Notes: a model not told the origin generated them from the sequence alone. Counted from the stretch's first letter, positions 35,365-45,122 are shown. The stretch is DNA of 64,000 nucleotides from Bernardetia sp. (GCA_020630575.1 JAHDBD010000007.1:1-64000); one strand, 5' to 3'. Program-made: numbers and translations.

Positions 35365-35994
35365 ATGGCACATATATCAAATACAATGGAAGTAGATAAA
35401 CACTATATACTAGGCGTATATAGTGATGAAGATGACCTCAAACACGGTGTTGATCATATTCGTGAAAAAGGAATCTCTATCTACGAAGTATTTAACCCTT
35501 ATCCAGTTCACGGATTGGAGAAAAACTTAGGATATGGACATTCTTGGCTTCCAAAGGCAGCCTTTATGTTTGGAGCATTAGGAACTACTTGTGCAATTAC
35601 GATGCAAACAGGTATGATGGGCGCACTTTGGCCTATGATTATTGGTGGAAAGCCTTTTATCTCTATTCCTGACTTTGTTCCTGTATCTTTTGAGATGACT
35701 GTTCTTTTTTCTGCCTTCGGAATGGTAGGTTCATTCTTGGTTTCACAAGATTTGAAACCTCATAAAGTTCCTCGTATTTTTGACCGTCGTAGTACAGATG
35801 ATAAACATATTGTAGCTATTGATTTGGCAAAAAACAGTCTTTCAGAAGCAGACATCAAAGCTGTTTTGCAAGAAGCAGGTGCAGAAGAAGTAAATCGTAA
35901 AGACTTTACAGAAGAAGAAAATAACCCTTCTTTCTTCAAATACTTGGGTGATTTATTTAAGCATGGGGTGCGTTCTACGAGCCGTCCTAAATAA
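35365..35994 (+). CDS. actD: Alternative complex III subunit ActD
   Basis: 209 residues of the DUF3341 family. A cytoplasmic N-terminal domain (VYSDEDDLKHGVDHIREKGI; YEVFNPYPVHGLEKNLGYGH) is followed by two membrane segments (about 70-90 and 108-130) and a hydrophilic C-terminal tail. Members occur only in alternative complex III operons between actC and actE, as here. Its role is structural as far as known. Confidence 0.92.
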   Translation: MAHISNTMEVDKHYILGVYSDEDDLKHGVDHIREKGISIYEVFNPYPVHGLEKNLGYGHSWLPKAAFMFGALGTTCAITMQTGMMGALWPMIIGGKPFISIPDFVPVSFEMTVLFSAFGMVGSFLVSQDLKPHKVPRIFDRRSTDDKHIVAIDLAKNSLSEADIKAVLQEAGAEEVNRKDFTEEENNPSFFKYLGDLFKHGVRSTSRPK

Positions 35995-36046
35995 TTTTAT
36001 TACCTATCTGATTATACAGATTAATTTAGTATAAAAAATAAAAGCA

Positions 36047-36754
36047 ATGAAGCTATTTAATACATTTACATTTTCTACTTTATACGCCGTCTTGGGAGTT
36101 GCAATGATGACTCTTTTGGCAAGTTGTGGAGCAGAAGAAAATTATCCAGGAGTTGAATATGCACCTCAAATGTATCATTCTGTTCCTTACGAGCCACTTA
36201 GTCAAGTAGTGGAAAACGAAAATCATTGGTACTCTGTATTTGATGATTATTTCAATACTTCTCCAGCATCTATTTATGGATACTATACAAAAGAAGAATT
36301 GGCAGAAAATCCTGATTTAAGAAAAAAAGTTACTAACATGCTTATGCCTCCTGTGGGTACAGTAAAACGTCAGAAATACCAAACTGAAGAGTTACAAGGA
36401 ACGTCTATGTTTTATGAAATGCACAGAGATAGTGTAGAACTTGCTTCGAAAACTTGGACAAGCCCTCTACCAAAAGATGACGAGCAAGTACTAGCAGATG
36501 GAAAACATCTTTTCTTGACATATTGTGCAGCCTGTCATGGTGCAGAAGGCAAAGGCGACGGTAAAGTAGGAGCTGTTTATAACGGTGTTCCAAACTATAC
36601 AGCAGGTCGTTATAAGACTTTGAATGAAGGTTGGATTTTCCATGTAATTACCTATGGAAAGGGTCGTATGTGGCCTGTAAAAGTTCAGCTTAATCCAGAA
36701 GAGCGTTGGAAAGTAGTGCGTTATGTACAACAATTACAACAAGGAAAACCGTAG
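36047..36754 (+). CDS. actE: Alternative complex III subunit ActE, monohaem cytochrome c lipoprotein
   Basis: 235 residues. The lipoprotein signal ends at LLASC (Cys about 27), so the protein is anchored at the outer face of the inner membrane. A single haem site CAACHGAEGKGDGKVG near residue 163 is followed by GRMWPV, whose Met is the likely axial ligand. It receives electrons from ActA and can hand them on to the oxidase. A 187-nt gap with a repeat (36757-36805) follows before actF. Confidence 0.93.
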   Translation: MKLFNTFTFSTLYAVLGVAMMTLLASCGAEENYPGVEYAPQMYHSVPYEPLSQVVENENHWYSVFDDYFNTSPASIYGYYTKEELAENPDLRKKVTNMLMPPVGTVKRQKYQTEELQGTSMFYEMHRDSVELASKTWTSPLPKDDEQVLADGKHLFLTYCAACHGAEGKGDGKVGAVYNGVPNYTAGRYKTLNEGWIFHVITYGKGRMWPVKVQLNPEERWKVVRYVQQLQQGKP

Positions 36755-36756
36755 AA

Positions 36757-36805
36757 ACAATTACGAATTACGAATTATCAATTACGAACTGAAAATCTGC
36801 GTAGT
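36757..36805 (+). repeat. Dispersed repeat with ACAATTACGAATTACGAATT, copy 1
   Basis: ACAATTACGAATTACGAATT (from 36757) is identical to a stretch starting at 43997. GAACTGAAAATCTGCGTAGT (36786-36805) matches, inverted, 44116-44135 at 18 of 20 positions. It lies inside the act operon between actE and actF. Confidence 0.6.
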
Positions 36806-36941
36806 GTAATTACAAATATAAAGATTAGGAGTTCATTTGATTTTTGTTTTATAAGTAAGGAAATCTACTCAATTAATAGAAAATTACTTAACTGTCTTTA
36901 GAAATTATTTCGCAGACTATACATAAACTTTATCAATCGCA

Positions 36942-38318
36942 ATGGCTGCACACAAAGATCATCATTTTGACAGAGAGGCTCTAAACGAACAGTTTGTCTT
37001 CTCAGCAAAAGCAAAACGAACTATATTTATCATCATAGGGATAGGCGTACTATTTTCCCTAGTTGGGCTATTTTTTATGGCTACTGATTCTGGGCATCAC
37101 GAAGAAGCTCATGCTGCCATAGAAATGACTGGAAATGAACTTTCTTCGCTAGAAAATCCTGAAGCTGTTCATGCTGATGGAGAACATGCAGCAGAAGGAG
37201 GACATCATGCATATCATTGGACAAAAAGAGTAAAAGTAAATCTTTGGATTAATGTTATCTTCTTTGTAGGTCTTTCTGTAATTGGAGTTTTTTGGGTAGC
37301 TATCCAATATATTGCTATGGCAGGATGGTCGGCAGGTTTCAAACGTGTTCCTGAGGCATTTGCATCTTTCTTACCTGTTGGTCTAATTTTATTCCTTATC
37401 GCTTTTGGATGGGGTTACCATGAAATTTTTCACTGGACAGATGGCTCATTGTATGCCCTCAATACACCTGAATATGATTCTATCATTGTAGGAAAACAAG
37501 GATTTTTGAATATTCCTTTTTTCATTGGAGGTTCAATTGTAATTATTGGAGGTTGGTATTTATTCCACTTCTTTACTCGTAAGAACTCACTAGCAGAAGA
37601 TAGAGCTACAAGTCCTACACAAATCAGAAAACATTACCGTAATATGGTAAAATTATCTGCTGCATTTGTAGTATTCTTTGGAGTTACTTCTTCAGTTGCT
37701 GCTTGGTGGTGGACACTTTCTATTGATACACACTGGTTTAGTACTATGTTTGGCTGGTATCACTTTGCAAGTTGGTGGGTAGCTGGTATTGCTGCAATCA
37801 CACTTACTGTCGTGATGCTAAGAGAAGCTGGTTATTTGAAATTTATCAATGAAAACCATTTACACGATTTAGGCAAATTTGTATTTGCATTTAGTATTTT
37901 TTGGACATACATTTGGTTTAGTCAGTTTTTGCTTATTTATTATGCAAATATTCCTGAAGAGACAGCTTATTATGTAGAACGTCTTTCTAGTCCAATTTAT
38001 AGAAAATATATTCTTGTTATTTTACTTGTAAACTTCATTATTCCATTCTTTGGATTGATGACACGTAATGCAAAACGTAAAATGACTATTTTAAAAGTAA
38101 TCTGTATTGCTGTAATTATCGGACACTGGTTTGATTTTTACCAAATGATTACTCCAGGAACGCTTCGTGAGCATGGTTCATTTGGTTTCTTAGAAATTGG
38201 GATGCCATTTATATTTGTAGGTATCTTTGCTTATTTAGTAGGAATGTCTTTAGCTAAAGCTCCTCTAGTTGCAAAAAATCACCCACTCTTGGAAGAGGCT
38301 TACAATCACGAGACTTAG
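36942..38318 (+). CDS. actF: Alternative complex III subunit ActF, NrfD-like membrane subunit
   Basis: 458 residues, about ten membrane helices, second NrfD-like subunit of the complex. The N-terminal 90 residues include a hydrophobic segment and a His-rich periplasmic loop (SGHHEEAHAA, EHAAEGGHHAYHW). Later segments carry WWTLSIDTHWFSTMFGWYHF, a hallmark of this subunit family. Together with ActC it forms the membrane domain next to the quinol site. A strong terminator ends the act part of the locus. Confidence 0.92.
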   Translation: MAAHKDHHFDREALNEQFVFSAKAKRTIFIIIGIGVLFSLVGLFFMATDSGHHEEAHAAIEMTGNELSSLENPEAVHADGEHAAEGGHHAYHWTKRVKVNLWINVIFFVGLSVIGVFWVAIQYIAMAGWSAGFKRVPEAFASFLPVGLILFLIAFGWGYHEIFHWTDGSLYALNTPEYDSIIVGKQGFLNIPFFIGGSIVIIGGWYLFHFFTRKNSLAEDRATSPTQIRKHYRNMVKLSAAFVVFFGVTSSVAAWWWTLSIDTHWFSTMFGWYHFASWWVAGIAAITLTVVMLREAGYLKFINENHLHDLGKFVFAFSIFWTYIWFSQFLLIYYANIPEETAYYVERLSSPIYRKYILVILLVNFIIPFFGLMTRNAKRKMTILKVICIAVIIGHWFDFYQMITPGTLREHGSFGFLEIGMPFIFVGIFAYLVGMSLAKAPLVAKNHPLLEEAYNHET

Positions 38319-38387
38319 GATTTGCTTAGATAGTAAACACAAAATAAGATTCATTATAAATTGTGAATCAAAGTAAGAATTAAACTG

Positions 38388-38425
38388 AAATAAGGTTTTT
38401 AAATTGCTTTAAAAACCTTATTTTT
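38388..38425 (+). terminator. Terminator between actF and coxB
   Basis: AAATAAGGTTTTTAAA (38388-38403), loop TTGC, TTTAAAAACCTTATTT (38408-38423), then TT. Perfect 16 bp. The 265 nt from here to coxB have no gene, and I saw no convincing promoter. Confidence 0.88.
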
Positions 38426-38690
38426 GTATCATATAAAGAGAAAACAGAGTGTTATTATAAAGCTTTCAAAAATAATTGAAACTTTTGAAAACCTTTTTCT
38501 AATACAAACTGCTTACTTCTCAAAGACTTACATAAATTTATATACACTTATAGTTTGAAAAATGAAGTTGAAATTTATATCCATTACGGTATAATTAATA
38601 AAATTTAACAAAACATTTTTTCTAACAGTATATAATTACTATATAGATAAGAATTTTAATTTTAATAAAACTTTTAACTGACCTATACAA

Positions 38691-39752
38691 ATGAACGGAT
38701 TACTTATTGCTGCCGTCGGCGTTCTGTTCCTCGTCTTAATGGCTCTCATCTATCGTGTATTCATGCTGGTGCGTGTAGCGAAGGATGTCAAAGAACCAAA
38801 TGCTAGAGATAGCAGAGTGGGAATGTCAAATAAAGTAAATGCAATTTTATTTATTGTATTCTTTTTCGTGCTTTTCGCTTCTATTTTCGCTTATGGATTT
38901 TCTGAAAAAGTAAAATATATTTTACCTGAATCGTCGTCTATACATGGAATACAAATTGACTTTTTATTTTGGCTAACTACAGCTGTTGTCTTCTTTGTTT
39001 TCATAGTAACACATATTTTATTATTCTTTTTCCCTTATGTGTATCGTTATCAAGAACACAAAAGAGCAACATTTATTCCTCACAATAACCAATTAGAAAT
39101 TGCTTGGACTATTGTTCCTGCTATTGTCTTGACTGCTCTTGTTGTTACAGGTTGGACTGTTTGGTCTGATATTACTGACCCTGCTCCAGAAGACGCTTTA
39201 GCTATTGAAGTAATGGGAAAACAGTTTAACTGGCAAGTACGTTATGGAGGAAAAGATGGAAAAATTGGTAAATTCAATTATATGAAGACTGATGGAACAA
39301 ACTCTATGGGAATGGATTTTGAAGCTGATGAGTCTAACTATGATGATTTTATGTACAACGAATTGCGTCTTCCTAAAAATAGACCTGTTCTTTTGAAAAT
39401 CCGTTCTCGTGATGTATTGCATAGTGTATTTTTACCTCACTTTAGAGTAAAAATGGATGCAGTACCTGGTATGCCAACACAGTTTTGGTTTACACCAACG
39501 AAAACAGCAGAAGATGTAAAAGTAGAATTAAAAGAAAAAGGTGATCCAAACTGGGATGCTTTTGAATATACATTAGCTTGTACTGAAATCTGTGGAGGAA
39601 GCCACTTTGCTATGTTTATGAAAGTTTCTGTTTTAGAAGCTGATGAATTCCAAAAATGGTATGATTCTGAAGAAGCTTGGGCTGCTAAAAATGTAGATTA
39701 TTTAAAAGAACAAGGAATCAAAAATATTCCTTCTAATCTTGCTTCTAAATAA
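38691..39752 (+). CDS. coxB: Cytochrome c oxidase subunit II
   Basis: 353 residues. Three hydrophobic segments: one at the very N-terminus (a signal or helix) and the two usual helices at about 50-68 and 90-112. The cupredoxin domain then carries the CuA site: C297, C301, H305 and M308 in CTEICGGSHFAMFMK, with the earlier His in DVLHSVFLPHFRVKMD. It takes electrons from cytochrome c or directly from the ActA/ActE haems. No C-terminal haem domain is fused. It follows actF after a terminator, so coxBA may have its own promoter. Confidence 0.95.
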   Translation: MNGLLIAAVGVLFLVLMALIYRVFMLVRVAKDVKEPNARDSRVGMSNKVNAILFIVFFFVLFASIFAYGFSEKVKYILPESSSIHGIQIDFLFWLTTAVVFFVFIVTHILLFFFPYVYRYQEHKRATFIPHNNQLEIAWTIVPAIVLTALVVTGWTVWSDITDPAPEDALAIEVMGKQFNWQVRYGGKDGKIGKFNYMKTDGTNSMGMDFEADESNYDDFMYNELRLPKNRPVLLKIRSRDVLHSVFLPHFRVKMDAVPGMPTQFWFTPTKTAEDVKVELKEKGDPNWDAFEYTLACTEICGGSHFAMFMKVSVLEADEFQKWYDSEEAWAAKNVDYLKEQGIKNIPSNLASK

Positions 39753-39831
39753 TTCTATTAGGACAACAATACTTGAATATAAAAAAACAAATTTTAATAC
39801 ATCTATTTTACAATAAATACCGCAAATAATT

Positions 39832-41802
39832 ATGGCTGATACAACACATCAAGCAAGCGGACAAGATGTTCTACATTACGATGTTGATAATCATGGATTT
39901 GTCCATGAGGAACATCATGACGACCATGAGCATCACGGAAATTTTATTACTAACTATATCTTTTCTACTGACCACAAAGTAATTGCAAAACAATTCTTGT
40001 TTACAGCAATATTTTGGGCAATGATAGGAGTAGGTATGTCTGTAATTTTCCGTCTGCAACTCGGTTTTCCTGACGCAGATTTATCTTTCCTAAAACCTAT
40101 TTTAGGTAAGTGGATAGATGCGAGTGGAAAATTAGATAAAGAATTTTACTTAGCTCTTGTAACCATGCACGGTACGATAATGGTTTTCTTCGTACTTACA
40201 GCAGGTCTTAGTGGAACATTTAGTAATTACTTGATTCCTTTACAAATTGGAGCTAGAGATATGGCTTCAGGGTTCATGAACATGCTTTCTTATTGGTTCT
40301 TTGCTGCTGCTGGACTAATTATGTTCTACTCTTTATTTATTGAAACAGGTCCTGCATCTGGAGGATGGGTAATTTATCCACCACTTAGTGCATTACCACA
40401 GGCTATGCCTGGTTCTGGATTAGGTATGACACTTTGGTTATCTAGTATGGCATTGTTTATCATCTCAACTCTTTTGGGTGGTATCAATTATATTTCTACA
40501 GTAATCAATATGCGTACTCGTGGTATGTCATTTAATCGTATGCCTCTTACTATTTGGGCATTCTTTATTACTGCTATTATTGGTCTTTTATCATTTCCTG
40601 TTTTGTTCTCAGCAGCATTACTTTTGATTTTTGACCGTAGTTTTGGTACAAGTTTCTTCTTATCTGATATTTATATTGGTGGAGAAGCTCTTCCAAATCA
40701 AGGTGGTAGCGCAATTTTGTTCCAACACTTATTTTGGTTCTTAGGACACCCAGAAGTATATATTGTACTTTTGCCAGCTCTTGGAATTTCATCAGAAGTA
40801 ATTGCTACAAACTCAAGAAAACCAATCTTTGGTTATCATGCAATGATTTTGTCTATTATTGGTATTGCTGTTCTTTCGTTTATCGTTTGGGCGCACCACA
40901 TGTTTGTAACAGGTATGGATCCTTTCTTGGGAACTATCTTTATGTTCTTGACACTAATTATTGCAGTTCCTTCAGCTGTAAAAGCGTTTAACTATATCAC
41001 TACACTTTGGAAAGGTAATTTGGTATTTACGCCAGCCATGCTTTTCTCTATTGGTCTAGTTTCTCTCTTTATTGTTGGTGGACTTACAGGTATTCACTTG
41101 GCAAGTGCAGCAATTGATATTCAATTACACGATACATATTTTGTAGTCGCTCACTTTCACCTTGTAATGGGTTCTGCTTCATTCTTTGGTATGCTTGCTG
41201 GTATTTATCATTGGTTTCCAAAAATGTTTGGTCGTATGATGGATGCTAAAATGGGTTATTTCCACTTTTGGACAACATTTATTGGAGTATATGCGATATT
41301 CTTCCCAATGCACTTTATCGGTGTAGCTGGTTTCCCTCGTCGTTATTATTCTCATACTGCATTTGAGCCTTTTGGTTTGTTTACAGATTTGAATATGTTT
41401 ATTAGTACGGCAGCTATCTTGACTTTCCTTGCACAATTTGTATTCGTATTCAACTTCGTTTACTCTATGTTCAAAGGGCGTCTAGCTCCTGCAAATCCTT
41501 GGAAATCAAATACATTAGAATGGACAACTCCTCGTTTTCCTGGACACGGTAACTGGGTGGGAGCAATTCCTCAAGTATTCCGTTGGCCTTATGATTACAG
41601 TAAACCAGGTGCAAAAGAAGATTTTATTCCTCAGAATGTTCCATATTCTGAAACTCCTGAATCTAACTTGCCTTTTGAAGAGAAATTAGCAAGTCTTGAA
41701 AAACAACAAAAACAGGAAGGAATTAAAATTCAGAAAACACCTGAAACACCTATTGATTCTAAAACAGATTTGGATGAAGATAATGAGAATAAGCAACTCT
41801 AA
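39832..41802 (+). CDS. coxA: Cytochrome c oxidase subunit I
   Basis: 656 residues, twelve membrane helices of the haem-copper oxidase core that reduces oxygen and pumps protons. The CuB site with its cross-linked His-Tyr is in FLGHPEVYIVLLPALGI, further CuB His ligands are in WAHHMFVTGMDP, and the haem ligands are in HDTYFVVAHFHLVMG. The N-terminus has a His-rich extension (HEEHHDDHEHHGN) and the C-terminus a charged tail of about 70 residues. coxC and assembly genes are not in the window. A perfect terminator follows. Confidence 0.96.
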   Translation: MADTTHQASGQDVLHYDVDNHGFVHEEHHDDHEHHGNFITNYIFSTDHKVIAKQFLFTAIFWAMIGVGMSVIFRLQLGFPDADLSFLKPILGKWIDASGKLDKEFYLALVTMHGTIMVFFVLTAGLSGTFSNYLIPLQIGARDMASGFMNMLSYWFFAAAGLIMFYSLFIETGPASGGWVIYPPLSALPQAMPGSGLGMTLWLSSMALFIISTLLGGINYISTVINMRTRGMSFNRMPLTIWAFFITAIIGLLSFPVLFSAALLLIFDRSFGTSFFLSDIYIGGEALPNQGGSAILFQHLFWFLGHPEVYIVLLPALGISSEVIATNSRKPIFGYHAMILSIIGIAVLSFIVWAHHMFVTGMDPFLGTIFMFLTLIIAVPSAVKAFNYITTLWKGNLVFTPAMLFSIGLVSLFIVGGLTGIHLASAAIDIQLHDTYFVVAHFHLVMGSASFFGMLAGIYHWFPKMFGRMMDAKMGYFHFWTTFIGVYAIFFPMHFIGVAGFPRRYYSHTAFEPFGLFTDLNMFISTAAILTFLAQFVFVFNFVYSMFKGRLAPANPWKSNTLEWTTPRFPGHGNWVGAIPQVFRWPYDYSKPGAKEDFIPQNVPYSETPESNLPFEEKLASLEKQQKQEGIKIQKTPETPIDSKTDLDEDNENKQL

Positions 41803-41836
41803 TTGTCAATTTGATTTTGATCTTTCATAAATAATA

Positions 41837-41873
41837 AAAAAACCTATTCTTTTAAGTAAGAATAGGTTTTTTT
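41837..41873 (+). terminator. Intrinsic terminator after coxA
   Basis: AAAAAACCTATTCTT (41837-41851) pairs perfectly with AAGAATAGGTTTTTT (41859-41873), with T-runs on both strands. Confidence 0.92.
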
Positions 41874-42084
41874 GCTTTGATGATATTTAAGAATACTTGT
41901 AGTGGAGTTGTAAATATAAAAGTTGTTTAAAAATAGAAAAAAATACAGCTTTATTTTTAATTGTCAATTGTTGGCAGTTTAGATAGTGACACTAACAAAT
42001 CACAAACAAGTGTATATAGGAATGAGTTAGAGTAACCTAAAAAATCACATTAAGTTAAGGCGAAAATGAGTATTATTCTATGTA

Positions 42085-43287
42085 TTATTTTTGCAATAGT
42101 GACTTAGCCTGATTTGAATATTTACTACTAGAATTAGCTATTTTTTGTAAAACAGTTTTTGCTTTCTGCTTTTGATTTACTTTTAAATAAGAATTAGCTA
42201 AATACCATTCAGCATCTTGATTGTTTTTTTGATAGACAATATCAGATTTCTGCTTCAAGAATTTCTCTAGTAAAGGAATGGATTTTTTATAATTATGATT
42301 TTCATAATATGACATTCCTCCAAAATATAATGCCTGTGCATTATTTGGACTGGTAACTAAATAAGAGTCAAAAAGAAGACTTGCCTCAGTATATTTTTTG
42401 TTTTCATAGGATTGTATGGCATCAAACAATATTTCTTTTGGTGATTTCTGACTTCTTCTTAAATCATCTTTTTTATAAGTGTCAGAAAAGAAATTATAGT
42501 CATCATCAGCTAACTGATTTGTATTTGCTGCATTAGAGGAATCATAATTCATTTGTCTATTCGCACTTATAGTAGGAGAAGCAGCTATATTTTTCTCCGA
42601 ATCAGTCAAACTAATCTCGTTATTTTCAGTCTCTACTTTCTCTTTCTTACGAATCCAAACATCAGAAGTAGAAAAATCTTTTTCTTTTGTTACTTCTTCT
42701 TTATCCATATTGAGAGCTAAATTATCTTCAGCTTGTGAGTTACTTTGGTTAGATTTCTTTTTTGTCTTTAACTCTTCTAAGTTCTCATATTTAAGCTTTT
42801 CTACAAGTGCACTTTCTTCTTCTTCAGAGATTGTCGTTTCTTCATTTAAAGCTAAGTCATTATTTTTAGTATTTGGATTTTCTGATTGCTCTACTTTAGT
42901 TTCCATAGCCATATTTTCCGAAGAAACATTCATATTAACTAATCTAAAAAGACCAAAAAGAACTACAAAAACTAAAGCTACTGAAGCTGCTGCGTAAAAA
43001 ACTCTGTAATCTCGTTTGTAAAAACCTCTTTGCTTATTATAATTTCTAATTTCTGTATTGAGTTGATTTGTACTGGCAGCAATATTTACTTTAAAATCAG
43101 CATTAGAAAAACCTTCTACAGCTTCAGTGGCAAAATCTGAATTAAGAAGTTGTTTTTCTACTTCATGCAATTCTTCTTTAGTAAGTTTTTTATCTATATA
43201 TTTTTGTAAAGTTTGGGCATCAATATTTGAAGAGCGTTCTAAAATGCTCCTTATCTTTTTTTCTCTATTGGTATGGGTTTGGCTCAT
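42085..43287 (-). CDS. Membrane protein with anti-sigma-like N-terminus and TPR C-terminus
   Basis: 400 residues. The cytoplasmic N-terminus (about 1-93, with IDKKLTKEELHEVEKQLLNS) resembles the short helical anti-sigma domain of Bacteroidota. One membrane segment follows at about 97-118 (YAAASVALVFVVLFGLFRLV), then a Ser/Glu/Asn-rich linker and tetratricopeptide repeats (about 280-400, ENKKYTEASLLFDSYLVTSP; AQALYFGGMSYYENHNYKKS). It lies 81 nt downstream of an ECF sigma gene, in the same direction. Inferred role: hold the sigma factor at the membrane and sense a periplasmic signal through the TPR domain. A weak copy of the dispersed palindrome may lie in the gap beyond its stop. Confidence 0.7.
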   Translation of the reverse strand: MSQTHTNREKKIRSILERSSNIDAQTLQKYIDKKLTKEELHEVEKQLLNSDFATEAVEGFSNADFKVNIAASTNQLNTEIRNYNKQRGFYKRDYRVFYAAASVALVFVVLFGLFRLVNMNVSSENMAMETKVEQSENPNTKNNDLALNEETTISEEEESALVEKLKYENLEELKTKKKSNQSNSQAEDNLALNMDKEEVTKEKDFSTSDVWIRKKEKVETENNEISLTDSEKNIAASPTISANRQMNYDSSNAANTNQLADDDYNFFSDTYKKDDLRRSQKSPKEILFDAIQSYENKKYTEASLLFDSYLVTSPNNAQALYFGGMSYYENHNYKKSIPLLEKFLKQKSDIVYQKNNQDAEWYLANSYLKVNQKQKAKTVLQKIANSSSKYSNQAKSLLQK

Positions 43288-43368
43288 TATTTTATCATTT
43301 TAGAAACTTATACTTTCCGAAAGCTAAAGCATTCGGTATATTTTTCACTCTAAAGAGTGGGTAGATTT

Positions 43369-43989
43369 TTACATAAAGAACAGCCAAAAAACTAGAGTTA
43401 GAATACCCAACTGTTTTTTGATATTTCGCTTTCCGTTTTGAAGAAAACTTTTTACTTTAGAAAGTGAAAAACCTGTAATTTCTACAATTTCCTGATAACT
43501 TTTTTCTTCTAAAAAGAAAAGCTCTACACATTGTTTTTGTTCAGGATTGAGCGTATGTAATGCATCTTCAATGCTAGTGAGTCGTTCTTCTTTCTCGTGT
43601 TTTTCGCCTTTATTAGATAGATGCCAATCTGGGTCAGAATCCATACGATTGTCATCTTGATTTGTAAAATAATCTTCACTTCGTTTAAATTCTCTCTGAC
43701 GTTGACGCAAATACATCAAACAATAATTTTGAGTAAGGCGATGCAACCAAGGAGGAAAGTTTTGTATCTCAAAACGTAGAAGGTCGGTCAATAACTTTTC
43801 AAAAATAAGCAAAACAGCATCTTTACTGTCTTCCTCATCTTTAAGATACTTTAGACATACACCATATACCAAGTGGGTATAACGCTCAAAAAGTTCTCCC
43901 ACAAATTTATTATCTCGGGTTTCTTTATAGACTTCAATAAGTTCTAAATCCGAACGAGGACTTTTTTTAGAAAATAATTTGACAAACAT
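43369..43989 (-). CDS. ECF-type RNA polymerase sigma factor
   Basis: 206 residues. Region 2 includes the core-binding and -10 helix (LVYGVCLKYLKDEEDSKDAV, AVLLIFEKLL), followed by PPWLHRLTQNYCLMYLR. Region 4 has LNPEQKQCVELFFLEEKSYQ and the HTH sequence EIVEITGFSLSKVKSFLQNG. The C-terminus ends in a hydrophobic tail (LGILTLVFWLFFM), unusual for a soluble sigma factor. It forms an operon with the TPR membrane protein and probably controls an envelope regulon that cannot be named. Confidence 0.9.
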   Translation of the reverse strand: MFVKLFSKKSPRSDLELIEVYKETRDNKFVGELFERYTHLVYGVCLKYLKDEEDSKDAVLLIFEKLLTDLLRFEIQNFPPWLHRLTQNYCLMYLRQRQREFKRSEDYFTNQDDNRMDSDPDWHLSNKGEKHEKEERLTSIEDALHTLNPEQKQCVELFFLEEKSYQEIVEITGFSLSKVKSFLQNGKRNIKKQLGILTLVFWLFFM

Positions 43990-43996
43990 TTTAGCA

Positions 43997-44135
43997 ACAA
44001 TTACGAATTACGAATTAAAAATTACGAGTATAATCTGAAAAATATTACTGTATTTAATTTTTATTGACCCTCTAAACAAAACAGATTTAAAAAGAGTGTT
44101 TTGAAAAGTAGTTTAGCTACGCTGATTTTCAGTTC
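43997..44135. repeat. Dispersed repeat with ACAATTACGAATTACGAATT, copy 2
   Basis: ACAATTACGAATTACGAATT (from 43997) repeats the sequence at 36757, and GCTACGCTGATTTTCAGTTC (44116-44135) is the inverted counterpart of 36786-36805. Together they cover most of the 307-nt gap between the divergent sigma and beta-barrel genes. TAATTTTG at 44183-44190 could be a -7 box for the gene at 44297, but no -33 partner is clear. Confidence 0.55.
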
Positions 44136-44296
44136 ATCTTATGGGTTCTTTATGAACTTAGCGTTTAATAAAAATATATAGATAATTTTGCTCAAGTACT
44201 TACTTATTGTAAAACCACTAAATAGAGTTCGAAAACTCAAAAAGAGTTGCATCTCAAAATTAATCATTATTATAACTACAAACTAATTACCAATTT

Positions 44297-45037
44297 ATGA
44301 AAAATCTAGCAGCATCACTTTATAAACTTTCTACAAAATTACACAATTTATTTTCACCTCGTTTTTATTTTACCTTTCTTATTATTTTAAGTGGATTTAT
44401 TTTTTCTTCTAAAGAAACTTTTGCCCAAGTGCAATTTAATCTGAGATTACAAACAGGTTTTCCATTAGAAGAGTTTGCTCAAAATAATGAATCTGTTGCT
44501 TTTGGTATTGGTGGAATGCTACTTGTGCCACTTACTGAAGATGAATCTGTTGTTTCATTAGGATTAGATGCAGGTTATATGATTTATGGAATGCAATCAG
44601 AAGATTATATAGATAATAATGGATTTGATTATACATTGAATACAAATAATAATATTTTTGAGAGTTTTGCGATGGTACGTTTTAAGCCTCGTTGGGTAGA
44701 TTCTTTCATTTATCCGTATGCTGATGGTCTTTTAGGAGGAAGGTATATTTATACAAGAACGACCGAAGAAGAAGATGGAGAAGATATAAATTCATTTATC
44801 GAACAAGATGGATTTTCTTTTGCCTATGGAGGTGCTGGAGGAGTGTTAGTATCGCTATCAGAGGAGATAAAGCTAGATATTCGTGCTGTTTATACACAAG
44901 GAAGTAAAGCAAAATATTTAACAAAAAACTCTATCTACCCAGACCCATTATTTCCAGACGAATTTATTTATGACGTTAAAAAAACCAGAACTGATATGCT
45001 TTCTTTCCAAGTAGGAATTACATTTTTTTTAGATTAA
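44297..45037 (+). CDS. Outer-membrane beta-barrel-type protein
   Basis: 246 residues. A signal segment (about 22-46, FTFLIILSGFIFSSKETFAQ) is followed by alternating hydrophobic strands (VQFNLRLQTGF, LGLDAGYMIYGM, FAMVRFKPRW, DIRAVYTQGSKAKY) and a C-terminal aromatic strand, the pattern of a small porin-like or OmpX-like beta barrel. No specific family is recognised. It is divergent from the sigma-factor operon, so it may be one of its targets (inference from position). Confidence 0.6.
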   Translation: MKNLAASLYKLSTKLHNLFSPRFYFTFLIILSGFIFSSKETFAQVQFNLRLQTGFPLEEFAQNNESVAFGIGGMLLVPLTEDESVVSLGLDAGYMIYGMQSEDYIDNNGFDYTLNTNNNIFESFAMVRFKPRWVDSFIYPYADGLLGGRYIYTRTTEEEDGEDINSFIEQDGFSFAYGGAGGVLVSLSEEIKLDIRAVYTQGSKAKYLTKNSIYPDPLFPDEFIYDVKKTRTDMLSFQVGITFFLD

Positions 45038-45122
45038 TTGTGTAAATAATTTTGATTTACAAAGTTAAAGTCTTTTCTGATATGAGATAGAAAATTAGTA
45101 TTATTGTAGTCAAATAATTATA

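Noticed and set aside
41179..41436. 85-codon minus-strand frame inside coxA
   Set aside because: Lies within the invariant haem-copper core; no start context or motif.
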